A DNA stretch of 36,792 bases from positions 1 to 36,792 of the forward strand of contig CAMDLK010000011.1 of NCBI GenBank assembly GCA_945901725.1. Direction: 5' to 3'. Each line of letters begins with the position of its first letter. Within the stretch, counting starts at the first letter, position 1. Shown here piece by piece: positions 25,394 to 32,726 of the stretch. The position numbers were made by a program, and so were the translations under genes. Source of the stretch: Bifidobacterium breve (GTDB taxonomy: Bacteria; Actinomycetota; Acidimicrobiia; Acidimicrobiales; Ilumatobacteraceae). Under the pieces are notes generated by a model. It was given only the letters and a program-made list of their open reading frames with translations. It did no database searches and was not told the DNA's origin.

Positions 25394-26079
25394 GAGCCCC
25401 AACGAGATTGGCCGAAGCGATAGCCAACGCTGCGAACAGTTTGAATGAGGTTGGCGTGTTCTTCGCCTAGCTTTGCGCGAAGTCGACGAACGTGAACGTC
25501 AACTGTGCGAGCGCCACCGTAATACTCATAGCCCCACACGCGTGAGAGAAGCATTTCACGTGTGAACACCTTGCCGGGGTTCTGTGCAAGGAATTTCAGC
25601 AGTTCATATTCCATGAATGTGAGGTCGAGAGCATGACCGTTAAACGTTGCTTGGTATGTCTCAAGGTTGAGAATCAGACCAGAGTGTTCAACAAGTTCTG
25701 GGCGTAAGCCACTTTCGGTGCTGGAAAAAAGATGCCGAAGTCGTGCTTCTAATTCGCGTGGATGAAATGGCGTGAGGCAGAAGTCGTCAAACAAGTCATC
25801 GCGCAATTCAAGATCACCAAGTTGTGTGCCAGAGACAAGCACGATTACTGAATCGACGGCATTGTCACGCTTGCGTAATGCACGAGCAAATGCCCATGCA
25901 TTTTCTGGGTCTTCATCACACGTGATGATTGCGCCCATCCAGCCAGCTTGCGGTTCGCATTTGCCGGCTTCATCTGCACCAGACACTGCCTTCCAGCGGT
26001 AGCCACCTAAATCAAGGGTGCGCGCTAAATCAGGAGTGGGGTTCGCGGGGAACACAACAATCATGTCGGAAGTAGCCAT
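25390..26079 (-). CDS. GlnR-like OmpR-family orphan response regulator
   Basis: A 229-residue regulator. The C-terminal winged helix (about 130-225) is complete: LTFMEYELLKFLAQNPGKVFTREMLLSRVWGYEYYGGARTVDVHVRRLRAKLG and VGYRFG. The receiver domain is degenerate: no N-terminal acid pair (MIVVFPANP), no clear phospho-Asp (GAIITCDEDP), and Thr replaces the conserved Lys (CLTPFHPREL). Such phosphorylation-independent receivers are typical of actinobacterial GlnR, the nitrogen regulator. The gene starts 8 bp after the glnA-like stop, so it is co-transcribed with a glutamine synthetase, which fits. The frame is open further upstream into glnA, but ATG 26079 is the natural start; ATG 26064 is an alternative. 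Confidence 0.82.
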   Translation of the reverse strand: MATSDMIVVFPANPTPDLARTLDLGGYRWKAVSGADEAGKCEPQAGWMGAIITCDEDPENAWAFARALRKRDNAVDSVIVLVSGTQLGDLELRDDLFDDFCLTPFHPRELEARLRHLFSSTESGLRPELVEHSGLILNLETYQATFNGHALDLTFMEYELLKFLAQNPGKVFTREMLLSRVWGYEYYGGARTVDVHVRRLRAKLGEEHANLIQTVRSVGYRFGQSRWGS

Positions 26080-26087
26080 AAGCGGGG

Positions 26088-27434
26088 TTACAACGACTTG
26101 AGGTAGCGATTGAGTTCGAACGGGGTGACTTGAGTTTTGTACTCGCGCCATTCATGACGCTTGTTGCGAAGGAACCATTCAAAGATGTGTTCACCAAGAG
26201 CTTCTTGAACTAGTTCAGAAGTTTCCATCACTTTAAGCGCGTCATTTAACGATTGGGGCAATTGACGGATGCCCAACTTGTCGAGAGCAGCATCGTCCAT
26301 TTCAAATAAGTTGGCGTCGGCTTCTGGCTCTAGTTCGTATCCCTCGCGAATGCCTTTCATGCCAGCAGCAAGAATGACAGAGAAGGCAAGATATGGGTTA
26401 CACGCAGGGTCGGGTGAGCGGTATTCAATGCGTGTTGCGCTGATGCTTCCACGCTTTGGAATTGGCACACGAATAAGACCACTGCGATTATTACGCGCCC
26501 AACTGATGTGAACTGGCGCTTCGAAACCAGGCACTAGGCGCTTGTAACTGTTCACTGTTTGGTTGGTGACGGCAGTAATTTCAGCAGCGTGACGCAACAG
26601 TCCAGCCATGAATGATTTTGCAACAGGGGACAAGTTATTTGGGTCGTCCTCTGAGTAGAACGCATTAGTGTCGCCAGAGAACAATGACAAATGCAAGTGC
26701 ATGCCAGAACCCTGGACACCTTCAAGCGGCTTTGGCATGAACGTGGCGTGCACGTTATTCATTGCTGCAATTTCTTTCACGATCATGCGGAAGGTCATCA
26801 CGCTGTCAGCCATTGAAAGTGCATCGGTATGACGTAGGTCTATTTCTTGCTGACTCGGTGCATCTTCGTGGAATGAGTACTCAACAGGAATTCCCATTGT
26901 CTCAAGCGTGCGAATTGTTTGCTTGCGTAGTGAAGATGCGACATCAGTGGTGGTGAGGTCGAAGAAACCACCTTCATCGAGTGGCACTGGCTTTTGCCCA
27001 CGCACTGGTGGCTCGAAATAGAAGTACTCCATGTCAGGAGCGATAAGGAATTCATATCCCATTGCTCGCGCAGCATCAAGATTGCGGCGCAACACTTGGC
27101 GAGGGTCGCCTTCAAAAATAGAACCATCAAGATTGCGAACATCGCAGATGACGCGCGCCTCTGCTGCTTTGTTGTCAACCCATGGAAGAATTTCAAATGT
27201 GTTCGGATCTGGCACAGCAAGAACATCTGCTTCTTGAATACGGGAATACCCGTCGATAGAAGAACCATCGAAACTCATGCCGTCTTCAAGAGCGTTTTCT
27301 AGTTCAGCTGGGCTGATGGCGAAGCTCTTCAATGTGCCGAGCACATCGGTAAACCAGAGGCGTACAAGGCGCACTCCGCGCTCTTCGACGGTGCGCAATA
27401 CGTAGTCGCGGTGTTGGTCCATCATGTCGCTCAT
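26088..27434 (-). CDS. glnA: glutamine synthetase type I, GlnA2-like
   Basis: A 448-residue GSI-family enzyme. Motifs are LWFTDVLGTLKSF, GMSFDGSSIDG, FLIAPDMEYFYF, HEDAPSQQEIDL (metal ligands), GSGMHLHLSLF, NSYKRLVPGFEAP, NRSGLIRVP and EYRSPDPACNPYLAFSVILAAG. The C-terminus lacks the adenylylation-site insertion of GSI-beta, and from memory the sequence most resembles mycobacterial GlnA2. Related streptomycete proteins have been reported to act on polyamines, so true glutamine synthesis is likely but not certain. ATG 27422 (MDQHRDYVLR) aligns with GlnA2 starts; ATG 27434 is the longest. It leads into the GlnR-like regulator 8 bp downstream. Confidence 0.92.
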   Translation of the reverse strand: MSDMMDQHRDYVLRTVEERGVRLVRLWFTDVLGTLKSFAISPAELENALEDGMSFDGSSIDGYSRIQEADVLAVPDPNTFEILPWVDNKAAEARVICDVRNLDGSIFEGDPRQVLRRNLDAARAMGYEFLIAPDMEYFYFEPPVRGQKPVPLDEGGFFDLTTTDVASSLRKQTIRTLETMGIPVEYSFHEDAPSQQEIDLRHTDALSMADSVMTFRMIVKEIAAMNNVHATFMPKPLEGVQGSGMHLHLSLFSGDTNAFYSEDDPNNLSPVAKSFMAGLLRHAAEITAVTNQTVNSYKRLVPGFEAPVHISWARNNRSGLIRVPIPKRGSISATRIEYRSPDPACNPYLAFSVILAAGMKGIREGYELEPEADANLFEMDDAALDKLGIRQLPQSLNDALKVMETSELVQEALGEHIFEWFLRNKRHEWREYKTQVTPFELNRYLKSL

Positions 27435-27477
27435 ATCTTCAGTCTGCCGTGAGGCGGGTCATAGGGCTACTTGAAAT

Positions 27478-27507
27478 GAAAAACGGGGGGCACAAGGCCC
27501 CCCGTTT
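27478..27507 (-). terminator. rho-independent terminator of glnII
   Basis: An 11-bp perfect stem (AAACGGGGGGC/GCCCCCCGTTT, loop 5 nt). Read on the minus strand it is followed by TTTTTC-type U tract, 22 bp after the glnII stop and before the glnA start. Confidence 0.88.
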
Positions 27508-27528
27508 CCCGTAATTATTGGTTGTGGC

Positions 27529-28542
27529 TTAGCCGCAAACGGTCTCAAGGATGAGACGTGTGACCGTGTACGGGTCAATGTTTGCGTTCGGGCGACGGTC
27601 TTCTGCGTAACCCTTTTGGTCGCGAGCAACCTGCCAGGGGATACGAACTGATGCACCACGGTTTGAGACTCCGTATGAGTACTTGTTCCATGGAGCAGTT
27701 TCGTGCTTACCGGTAAGGCGGCTCTGAATGTCGTCACCGTAGTTCTCGACATGTTCCATAACGCGGGTACCAAGCTTCTCGCATGCTTCGATGATGGCTG
27801 GGTAGCCCTCACGCATTGCTTTGGTTGAGAAGTTTGTGTGTGCGCCTGCGCCGTTCCAGTCACCCTTCATCGGCTTTGCATCGAATGAGATGACCACCTC
27901 GTAATCTTCTGCGATGCGGTGGAGCAACCAACGTGCAACATGCATGTGGTCTGACACTGTGAGTCCGTCTGCTGCACCAATTTGGAATTCCCATTGGCCT
28001 GGCATTACTTCAGCGTTTGTTCCTGCGATGAGAAGACCTGCATCGATGCATGCCTGTGTGTGCTCTTCGATGATCTCGCGACCAACAACGCGGCCATAGC
28101 CTACGCCGCAGTAATACGGTCCCTGGGGCTTCGGGAAACCACCAACGGGGAAACCGTATGGTGAACCATCAAGGCGAAGCATTGTGTATTCCTGCTCGAT
28201 GCCGTACCACATTTCTTGGTCTGCATATTTTGCTTGTACAGCTGCAAGAGGCGCGCGTGTGTTTGATGGATGCGGTGATCCGTCTTTTGCCATCAATACG
28301 TCACACATGACGAGTACGTTCTTGCCGCCACGAATTGGGTCTGGGCACTGAAAGACAGGGCGCAATACGCAGTCAGACGATTCGCCTTGTGCTTGTTCTG
28401 TGGAAGAACCGTCAAAGCCCCATTCATCCATCGGCATGTCGGCGATAGCGCCGGCGAAGTCGGGAATGATTTTGGTCTTTGAACGGAGCAATGGTGTTGG
28501 TGACGTTCCGTCGATCCAGATGTATTCAGCCTGAATGGGCAC
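27529..28542 (-). CDS. glnII: glutamine synthetase type II (GSII)
   Basis: A 337-residue eukaryote-type glutamine synthetase, clearly distinct from the longer GSI next to it. Diagnostic GSII segments are AEYIWIDGTSPTPLLRSKTK, WGFDGSSTEQAQGESSDCVL, WYGIEQEYTML, PQGPYYCGVGYG, GTNAEVMPGQWEFQIG, KGDWNGAGAHTNFST, GVSNRGASVRIP and EDRRPNANIDPY. It joins ammonia to glutamate with ATP. A strong terminator ends its transcript before glnA, so the two are separate units. AAAGGA occurs 12 nt upstream of the start codon, rather far for a Shine-Dalgarno. The upstream region holds a possible GlnR site. Confidence 0.95.
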   Translation of the reverse strand: MPIQAEYIWIDGTSPTPLLRSKTKIIPDFAGAIADMPMDEWGFDGSSTEQAQGESSDCVLRPVFQCPDPIRGGKNVLVMCDVLMAKDGSPHPSNTRAPLAAVQAKYADQEMWYGIEQEYTMLRLDGSPYGFPVGGFPKPQGPYYCGVGYGRVVGREIIEEHTQACIDAGLLIAGTNAEVMPGQWEFQIGAADGLTVSDHMHVARWLLHRIAEDYEVVISFDAKPMKGDWNGAGAHTNFSTKAMREGYPAIIEACEKLGTRVMEHVENYGDDIQSRLTGKHETAPWNKYSYGVSNRGASVRIPWQVARDQKGYAEDRRPNANIDPYTVTRLILETVCG

Positions 28543-28561
28543 AGTGGTGTCCTTTTACTAA

Positions 28562-28582
28562 CAAGGGACAAGTCCCTCTTTT
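28562..28582. other. small hairpin in the glnII leader region
   Basis: AGGGACAAGTCCCT folds as a 5-bp stem with a 4-nt loop followed by CTTTTTT on the plus strand. On the minus strand it lies 20-40 nt before the glnII start. It may be a weak plus-strand terminator or part of the leader; no plus-strand gene ends here. Confidence 0.3.
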
Positions 28583-28598
28583 TTACTGACTACAGGAT

Positions 28599-28614
28599 GT
28601 CACGAAGCCGTTTC
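28599..28614 (-). promoter_or_regulatory. possible GlnR binding site upstream of glnII
   Basis: On the minus strand GAAAC-n6-GTGAC matches the GlnR half-site arrangement (GAAAC and GTnAC with 6-nt spacing) known from actinomycete nitrogen promoters. It lies 57 bp upstream of the glnII start. The outer two half-sites of a full box are not well conserved. Confidence 0.4.
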
Positions 28615-28714
28615 TTTCCCATTGCCCAAATGTGAACGCTGTGTAAAACGGGGGAGCTAGCACCCTCTGAGTAAGGGAAACCTTATGTGTATGGGGTTTT
28701 GAGGGGTCGCTGGT

Positions 28715-28720
28715 TAGCCT
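28715..28720 (+). promoter_or_regulatory. putative -10 element of nadE
   Basis: TAGCCT lies 6 nt before GTG 28727, with the same TAGCCTGACC string as at marC. Confidence 0.5.
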
Positions 28721-28726
28721 GACCTC

Positions 28727-30400
28727 GTGACATCCGCCGGATCTTTCGCTACACCCAAGGGCCTAACGGTCGGTTTGTCCCAATTGAATCCACTTGTGGG
28801 CGACCTAGCGGGCAACGAAGGCAAGATTTTGGCCGATTATGCCAAGGCCGAAGCAGCTGGTTGTGATGTCGTGGTGTATCCCGAATTGACTATCACGGGG
28901 TACCCACCAGAGGACTTGCTGCTAAAAAAGGCATTCGTACGCGACAACGAATTGGCTGTCGAGCGCATTGCCAAAGCGACGAAGGGGTGTGCAGCTCTGA
29001 TTGGTTTCGTAAAAGCAGAAGACAATCAACTATTCAACGCAGTTGCATTGTGTCGCAACGGCAGTGTTCAAAGCGTGTACCTGAAGCAGCTTCTTCCGAA
29101 CTATGCAGTGTTCGATGAAGATAGATACTTCACACCAGGACCCGCTTTGAACGATGGCATTGCTTCCGGATTATTCCCCGTTGATGACGTAACAGTTGGC
29201 GTCACAATTTGCGAAGACATTTGGTACGCAGATGGTCCTGTTGCAGCGCAAGCGGCAGCCGGTGCACGAATCATGTTGAACTTGAATGCGTCGCCATTTC
29301 ACGAGGGCAAGAACGTGCAACGTGAACAAATGTTGTCAGAGCGTGCGAAGGAAACAAACAGTGCCATTGTGTACGTAAACCAAGTTGGTGCGCAAGATGA
29401 ACTTGTATTCGATGGGTCAAGCGTTGTTGTTGACTGCAATGGTGTTATTGCATGCCGCATGAAATCATTCGAGTCTGATTTTTCTGTCGTCAACATTGCT
29501 GGCGACGGAACAGTGGCGGCCACACACGTTGAACCGTTTGCTTCAGATCTTGACCGCGTGTATGACGCTCTCGTTGTTGGCACGCGCGACTATGTACACA
29601 AGAACGGGTTCACCGATGTTGTTATTGGACTCTCTGGTGGAATTGACTCTTCAATAGTTGCTGCCATTGCAGTCGATGCACTTGGGGCTGATCATGTTCA
29701 TGGTGTTGCTATGCCGTCACGGTATTCAAGTCAAGGTTCATTAGATGATGCTGAAAAACTTGCTACCGCCTTGGGCGTCGATCATCGCGTTGTTTCTATT
29801 GAGCCAGCTTTCGGTGCGTACCTAGAAATGCTTCAGCCTTCGTTTACTGGCCGTGACCCTGATCTCACAGAAGAGAACTTGCAGAGTCGTGTCCGTGGAA
29901 TGACTTTGATGGCGCTCAGTAACAAATTCGGGTGGATGGTTCTCACCACCGGCAACAAGAGTGAGATGGCAGTTGGCTATTTCACTATCTACGGTGACTC
30001 TGCTGGTGGATACGCGGCTATCAAAGACGTGTTCAAAACACAAGTGTTTGCCCTGTGCCGACGTATCAATGAACGCGCGGGTCGCGAGATTATTCCTGAA
30101 ACCGTGATTACGAAGCCACCAAGTGCTGAATTACGACCTGATCAACGTGATGATCAGAGCCTGCCCGCATATGAAGACCTTGACCCGATCTTGCGTCATT
30201 ACATCGACAACGATTTGACTGTTCCAGAGATTCAGAAACTCGGATTCGATGCTGCAGTTGTTGCTCGCATTGCACGTTTAGTTGACATCAACGAATACAA
30301 ACGTCGCCAGTGTGCGCCTGGTGTTCGTATTTCAGAAAAAGCATTCGGTAAAGACAGACGAATGCCAATCACAAACGGTTATCGAACCGACCGCGCATAA
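28727..30400 (+). CDS. nadE: glutamine-dependent NAD+ synthetase
   Basis: A 557-residue two-domain enzyme. The N-terminal nitrilase-type glutaminase (about 1-260) has its Glu-Lys-Cys triad in YPELTITGYPPEDLL, YLKQLLPNYAVFDEDRYF and VTICEDIWYADG. The C-terminal NAD synthetase domain (about 285-557) has the ATP-pyrophosphatase loop SGGIDSS at 303-309, LTTGNKSEMAVGYFTIYGD, and KPPSAELRPDQRDDQSLP. It amidates nicotinate adenine dinucleotide using glutamine, a link to the adjacent glutamine synthetases. GTG 28727 is supported by the -10 at 6 nt. The last 22 bp overlap the convergent MFS gene. Confidence 0.95.
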   Translation: MTSAGSFATPKGLTVGLSQLNPLVGDLAGNEGKILADYAKAEAAGCDVVVYPELTITGYPPEDLLLKKAFVRDNELAVERIAKATKGCAALIGFVKAEDNQLFNAVALCRNGSVQSVYLKQLLPNYAVFDEDRYFTPGPALNDGIASGLFPVDDVTVGVTICEDIWYADGPVAAQAAAGARIMLNLNASPFHEGKNVQREQMLSERAKETNSAIVYVNQVGAQDELVFDGSSVVVDCNGVIACRMKSFESDFSVVNIAGDGTVAATHVEPFASDLDRVYDALVVGTRDYVHKNGFTDVVIGLSGGIDSSIVAAIAVDALGADHVHGVAMPSRYSSQGSLDDAEKLATALGVDHRVVSIEPAFGAYLEMLQPSFTGRDPDLTEENLQSRVRGMTLMALSNKFGWMVLTTGNKSEMAVGYFTIYGDSAGGYAAIKDVFKTQVFALCRRINERAGREIIPETVITKPPSAELRPDQRDDQSLPAYEDLDPILRHYIDNDLTVPEIQKLGFDAAVVARIARLVDINEYKRRQCAPGVRISEKAFGKDRRMPITNGYRTDRA

Positions 30401-31548
30401 AGACTGATCAGCATCACAGTGATTGCAGATAATACAACAGCTGCAAGTGCCGGGCCCACGGGGCCAACTGAGTCATATAGCGAAGTAGCAACAGTGCTGA
30501 ATATGGCACGACCACATGTGCCGGCACCAACCGTGAGACCAAGACCGATTCCACCACTGTTCGGAACAATATTGGCAGCCAATGGCAACATGCTGACTAG
30601 TGAAAATTCAAACCCCATGATGAACAACACCAACATGGGAACTGCGATAAAGGAAACATGTGGTGCTGCAGCCATTGCAACTGTTGCAACCACCATCAGA
30701 ACAGCTCCACGGCGAACGCTGATTTCCTTGCCCCACGTATCAGTGACGCGGGAACTGCCAATACTGGAAACAAGTTCAAAAAGGCCGAGCACGATGACAA
30801 CACCGATGAGTGCAGCGCTTGAGAAACCAAATTCATCTTCAAACCACGGACCAAACGTGATGCCAAGACATTGGCTTGCACCCATCAGTAAAAATGACGA
30901 ACCAAATACGAAGTAGGCATTACGTGGAATCGAGCCTCGTAATTCAGTACGCACCGGCGCATGTGCTTCATCACGTGGAAGTGCACTAGCAATCAGTGCG
31001 CCCGTAATAGCCATTCCGATTGCACCAACGATGAATCCGGCGCGCCAGGAGATAAGAGCCGTTGCAATACCCATGATTGCAACACCAATAAACAAAGACA
31101 ACGCCCACGAGGTCTCGATGATTCCGACAATGCGTCCACGTCGTTCGTACTCGACGTGATCATTTACCCAGACAATGAGTGCAGTATCGAACAGCACCTT
31201 TGCCCCACTTAGGAGGAACATTGAAATTGCAAACTGCGCAATCGTGGTGGAAGTAGCTGCGCCAATTACTCCGAGCGTGAGTGCGACCATTCCAATTGTC
31301 ATTGATGTAACTCGGTTACCACGATCAACAATGCGCCCGAGGATGGGAGACCCAAGCCCAGCGAATTCGCCGATCATTAGTGCGACGCCCATTTGTGCCA
31401 CGCTGACATCTAGCCCACGGGCGATAACTGCAATGAACGGTGGAGCAAATCTATAACAGGCATTCGACACCAAGCGACCCCACACAAGGCGGTCAAGATT
31501 CTTGCGAACAGGTGCTGCGTATGAGTTATCGACGAAACGAGAGAACAT
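30379..31548 (-). CDS. major facilitator superfamily transporter
   Basis: A 389-residue membrane protein with about twelve hydrophobic segments and MFS hallmarks: GEFAGLGSPILGRIVDRGNR (loop 2-3 motif A variant), and a charged central loop ALPRDEAHAPVRTE splitting two six-helix halves. The substrate cannot be inferred. ATG 31548 lies 4 bp after the stop of the histidine phosphatase gene and is preferred over the longer frame, which would overlap that gene by more than 120 bp with polar sequence. Both genes are probably co-transcribed. Confidence 0.85.
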   Translation of the reverse strand: MFSRFVDNSYAAPVRKNLDRLVWGRLVSNACYRFAPPFIAVIARGLDVSVAQMGVALMIGEFAGLGSPILGRIVDRGNRVTSMTIGMVALTLGVIGAATSTTIAQFAISMFLLSGAKVLFDTALIVWVNDHVEYERRGRIVGIIETSWALSLFIGVAIMGIATALISWRAGFIVGAIGMAITGALIASALPRDEAHAPVRTELRGSIPRNAYFVFGSSFLLMGASQCLGITFGPWFEDEFGFSSAALIGVVIVLGLFELVSSIGSSRVTDTWGKEISVRRGAVLMVVATVAMAAAPHVSFIAVPMLVLFIMGFEFSLVSMLPLAANIVPNSGGIGLGLTVGAGTCGRAIFSTVATSLYDSVGPVGPALAAVVLSAITVMLISLYARSVR

Positions 31549-31552
31549 TGAG

Positions 31553-32155
31553 TTAGAGCTCTTCGCCGATGGCGCCGTGCTCGAGCAAATCGACAACGTC
31601 ACCAATCTCGATTGGGCTCGGTGATCCTGGGCGCACGATGAACTGGCATCCGCCCAAGTTGTAAATACGTGAATCAACTTTTCTATGAGTTCTGCGCATC
31701 ACGCGGATAACTCCTGCATGGGCAACTACCAATACTTCGCCGCCAGCAAATTGTGTTGCGATGTCTACTAATGAATCAGTAACGCGCGCAACAATTGATT
31801 CGTCTGATTCAAAACCAGGTGGACGTTGATGCGATTCCAAATAGCCAGGCCAGTCGCGTTCGATTTGGCTTGGGGTGAGTCCTTGCCATTCGCCCACATG
31901 AGTTTCACGTAAACGAACATCGGGTTCCATTAAGCCTGCACCGAGACTGTTGGCGATGATTGTGGCTGTGGTGCGAGCGCGCAACAAGTCGCTTGAGACA
32001 ATTGCATCAAACATGCCCAGCTTTTGTGCTGCAGCTCGAGCCTGGTCGACACCAAGGTCGGTTAGTTCGATATCTGCTTGACCCTGCCAACGACCTTGAG
32101 CATTCCATTCGCTCTGGCCATGGCGCAGCATCAGGATTCGGGTAGCGGGGAGCAC
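31553..32155 (-). CDS. histidine phosphatase / phosphoglycerate mutase-like protein
   Basis: A 200-residue member of the histidine phosphatase superfamily. The catalytic His is in LMLRHGQSEWNAQGRWQGQADIELT. SSDLLRARTTATII, the acid RETHVGEWQGLT and the second His in VVAHAGVIRVMRR complete the active site. Members dephosphorylate sugar phosphates, nucleotides or cofactors; the cofactor-dependent glycolytic mutase is usually longer, so a phosphatase is more likely. GTG 32155 is supported by TATCAT 6 nt upstream. It lies 27 bp downstream of the selenoprotein gene but seems to have its own promoter. Confidence 0.87.
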   Translation of the reverse strand: MLPATRILMLRHGQSEWNAQGRWQGQADIELTDLGVDQARAAAQKLGMFDAIVSSDLLRARTTATIIANSLGAGLMEPDVRLRETHVGEWQGLTPSQIERDWPGYLESHQRPPGFESDESIVARVTDSLVDIATQFAGGEVLVVAHAGVIRVMRRTHRKVDSRIYNLGGCQFIVRPGSPSPIEIGDVVDLLEHGAIGEEL

Positions 32156-32161
32156 TCCACG

Positions 32162-32167
32162 ATGATA
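32162..32167 (-). promoter_or_regulatory. putative -10 element of the histidine phosphatase gene
   Basis: TATCAT on the minus strand lies 6 nt before GTG 32155. It separates this gene from the selenoprotein operon. Confidence 0.45.
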
Positions 32168-32182
32168 CTTGGGTATGAAGCG

Positions 32183-32713
32183 TTACTCGCCTGATGTAAT
32201 ACAGGCAAGGATTTCAAGAAAGAACTGATCAGCCATTGCGACCATTTCTTCATCGGTTCGATCTTGCACAGGGTGGGTGGTGTAGACCCGCTTCATACTT
32301 GGCAAGCCGAGAGACACAGATTGCGCAGTGCCGGCACTGACGAATTCCTCAGTTGCAACAAAGACACCTGGTATGCCTCGAAGTTCTAGATCTGAAATGT
32401 CATGCACACTGCATGACGTGCAACTGCCTCAATCGGCTAGTGCTTCTATGACCAAGTTGCACTGTGTGGCAATTTCTTGCCGCAAGTCAACTGGTGCAGG
32501 TTTGGTAAACGTTGGCTTTGAGTATCGCAATACTTTTGCGCCGCGTTCAGTAAGAAGTTCTTCAATGCGGTTAAGAAACAGATTTCCGCGCGGCTTCGAA
32601 ATGTCAAGAAGGCCAATAGTGAGGCCCTTGATGCTGGCGGGGCGTGCAAGCAGTTGGCGCGTTGCGGGCTTCGACTCATTTGTCGGATCAAGGATGGTGA
32701 TGCCAGAAGCCAT
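32183..32713 (-). CDS. UGSC-family selenoprotein, read through in-frame TGA
   Basis: Two adjacent minus-strand frames form one gene interrupted by TGA at 32431-32429. Reading it as selenocysteine gives 176 residues with Sec95 in ALAD-U-GSCTSCSVHD, exactly the U-G-S-C motif that names the UGSC (seleno)protein family, whose function is unknown. The flanks fit one fold: LTIGLLDISKPRGN before it, and LELRGIPGVFVATEEFVSAGTAQSVSLGLP after it. A 7-bp hairpin starts 12 nt after the TGA. selA, selB and tRNA-Sec are adjacent. ATG 32713 gives the family-like N-terminus MASGITILDPT; a TTG at 32737 would overlap the upstream gene by 11 bp. Sec and Cys98 or Cys101 probably form a redox pair (inference). 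Confidence 0.9.
32399..32417 (-). promoter_or_regulatory. SECIS-like hairpin after the in-frame TGA
   Basis: On the minus strand GUCAUGC-AGUGU-GCAUGAC forms a perfect 7-bp stem with a 5-nt loop containing GU. It begins 12 nt 3' of the UGA. Bacterial SECIS elements lie within the coding sequence just downstream of UGA and bind SelB through the apical loop. Confidence 0.8.
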
Positions 32714-32726
32714 AGGTATCAGTATG

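Noticed and set aside
28672-28685. TAAGG-GAAA-CCTTA inverted repeat upstream of nadE as an operator or terminator
   Set aside because: The 5-bp arms are too short and AT-rich to stand above chance without conservation data.
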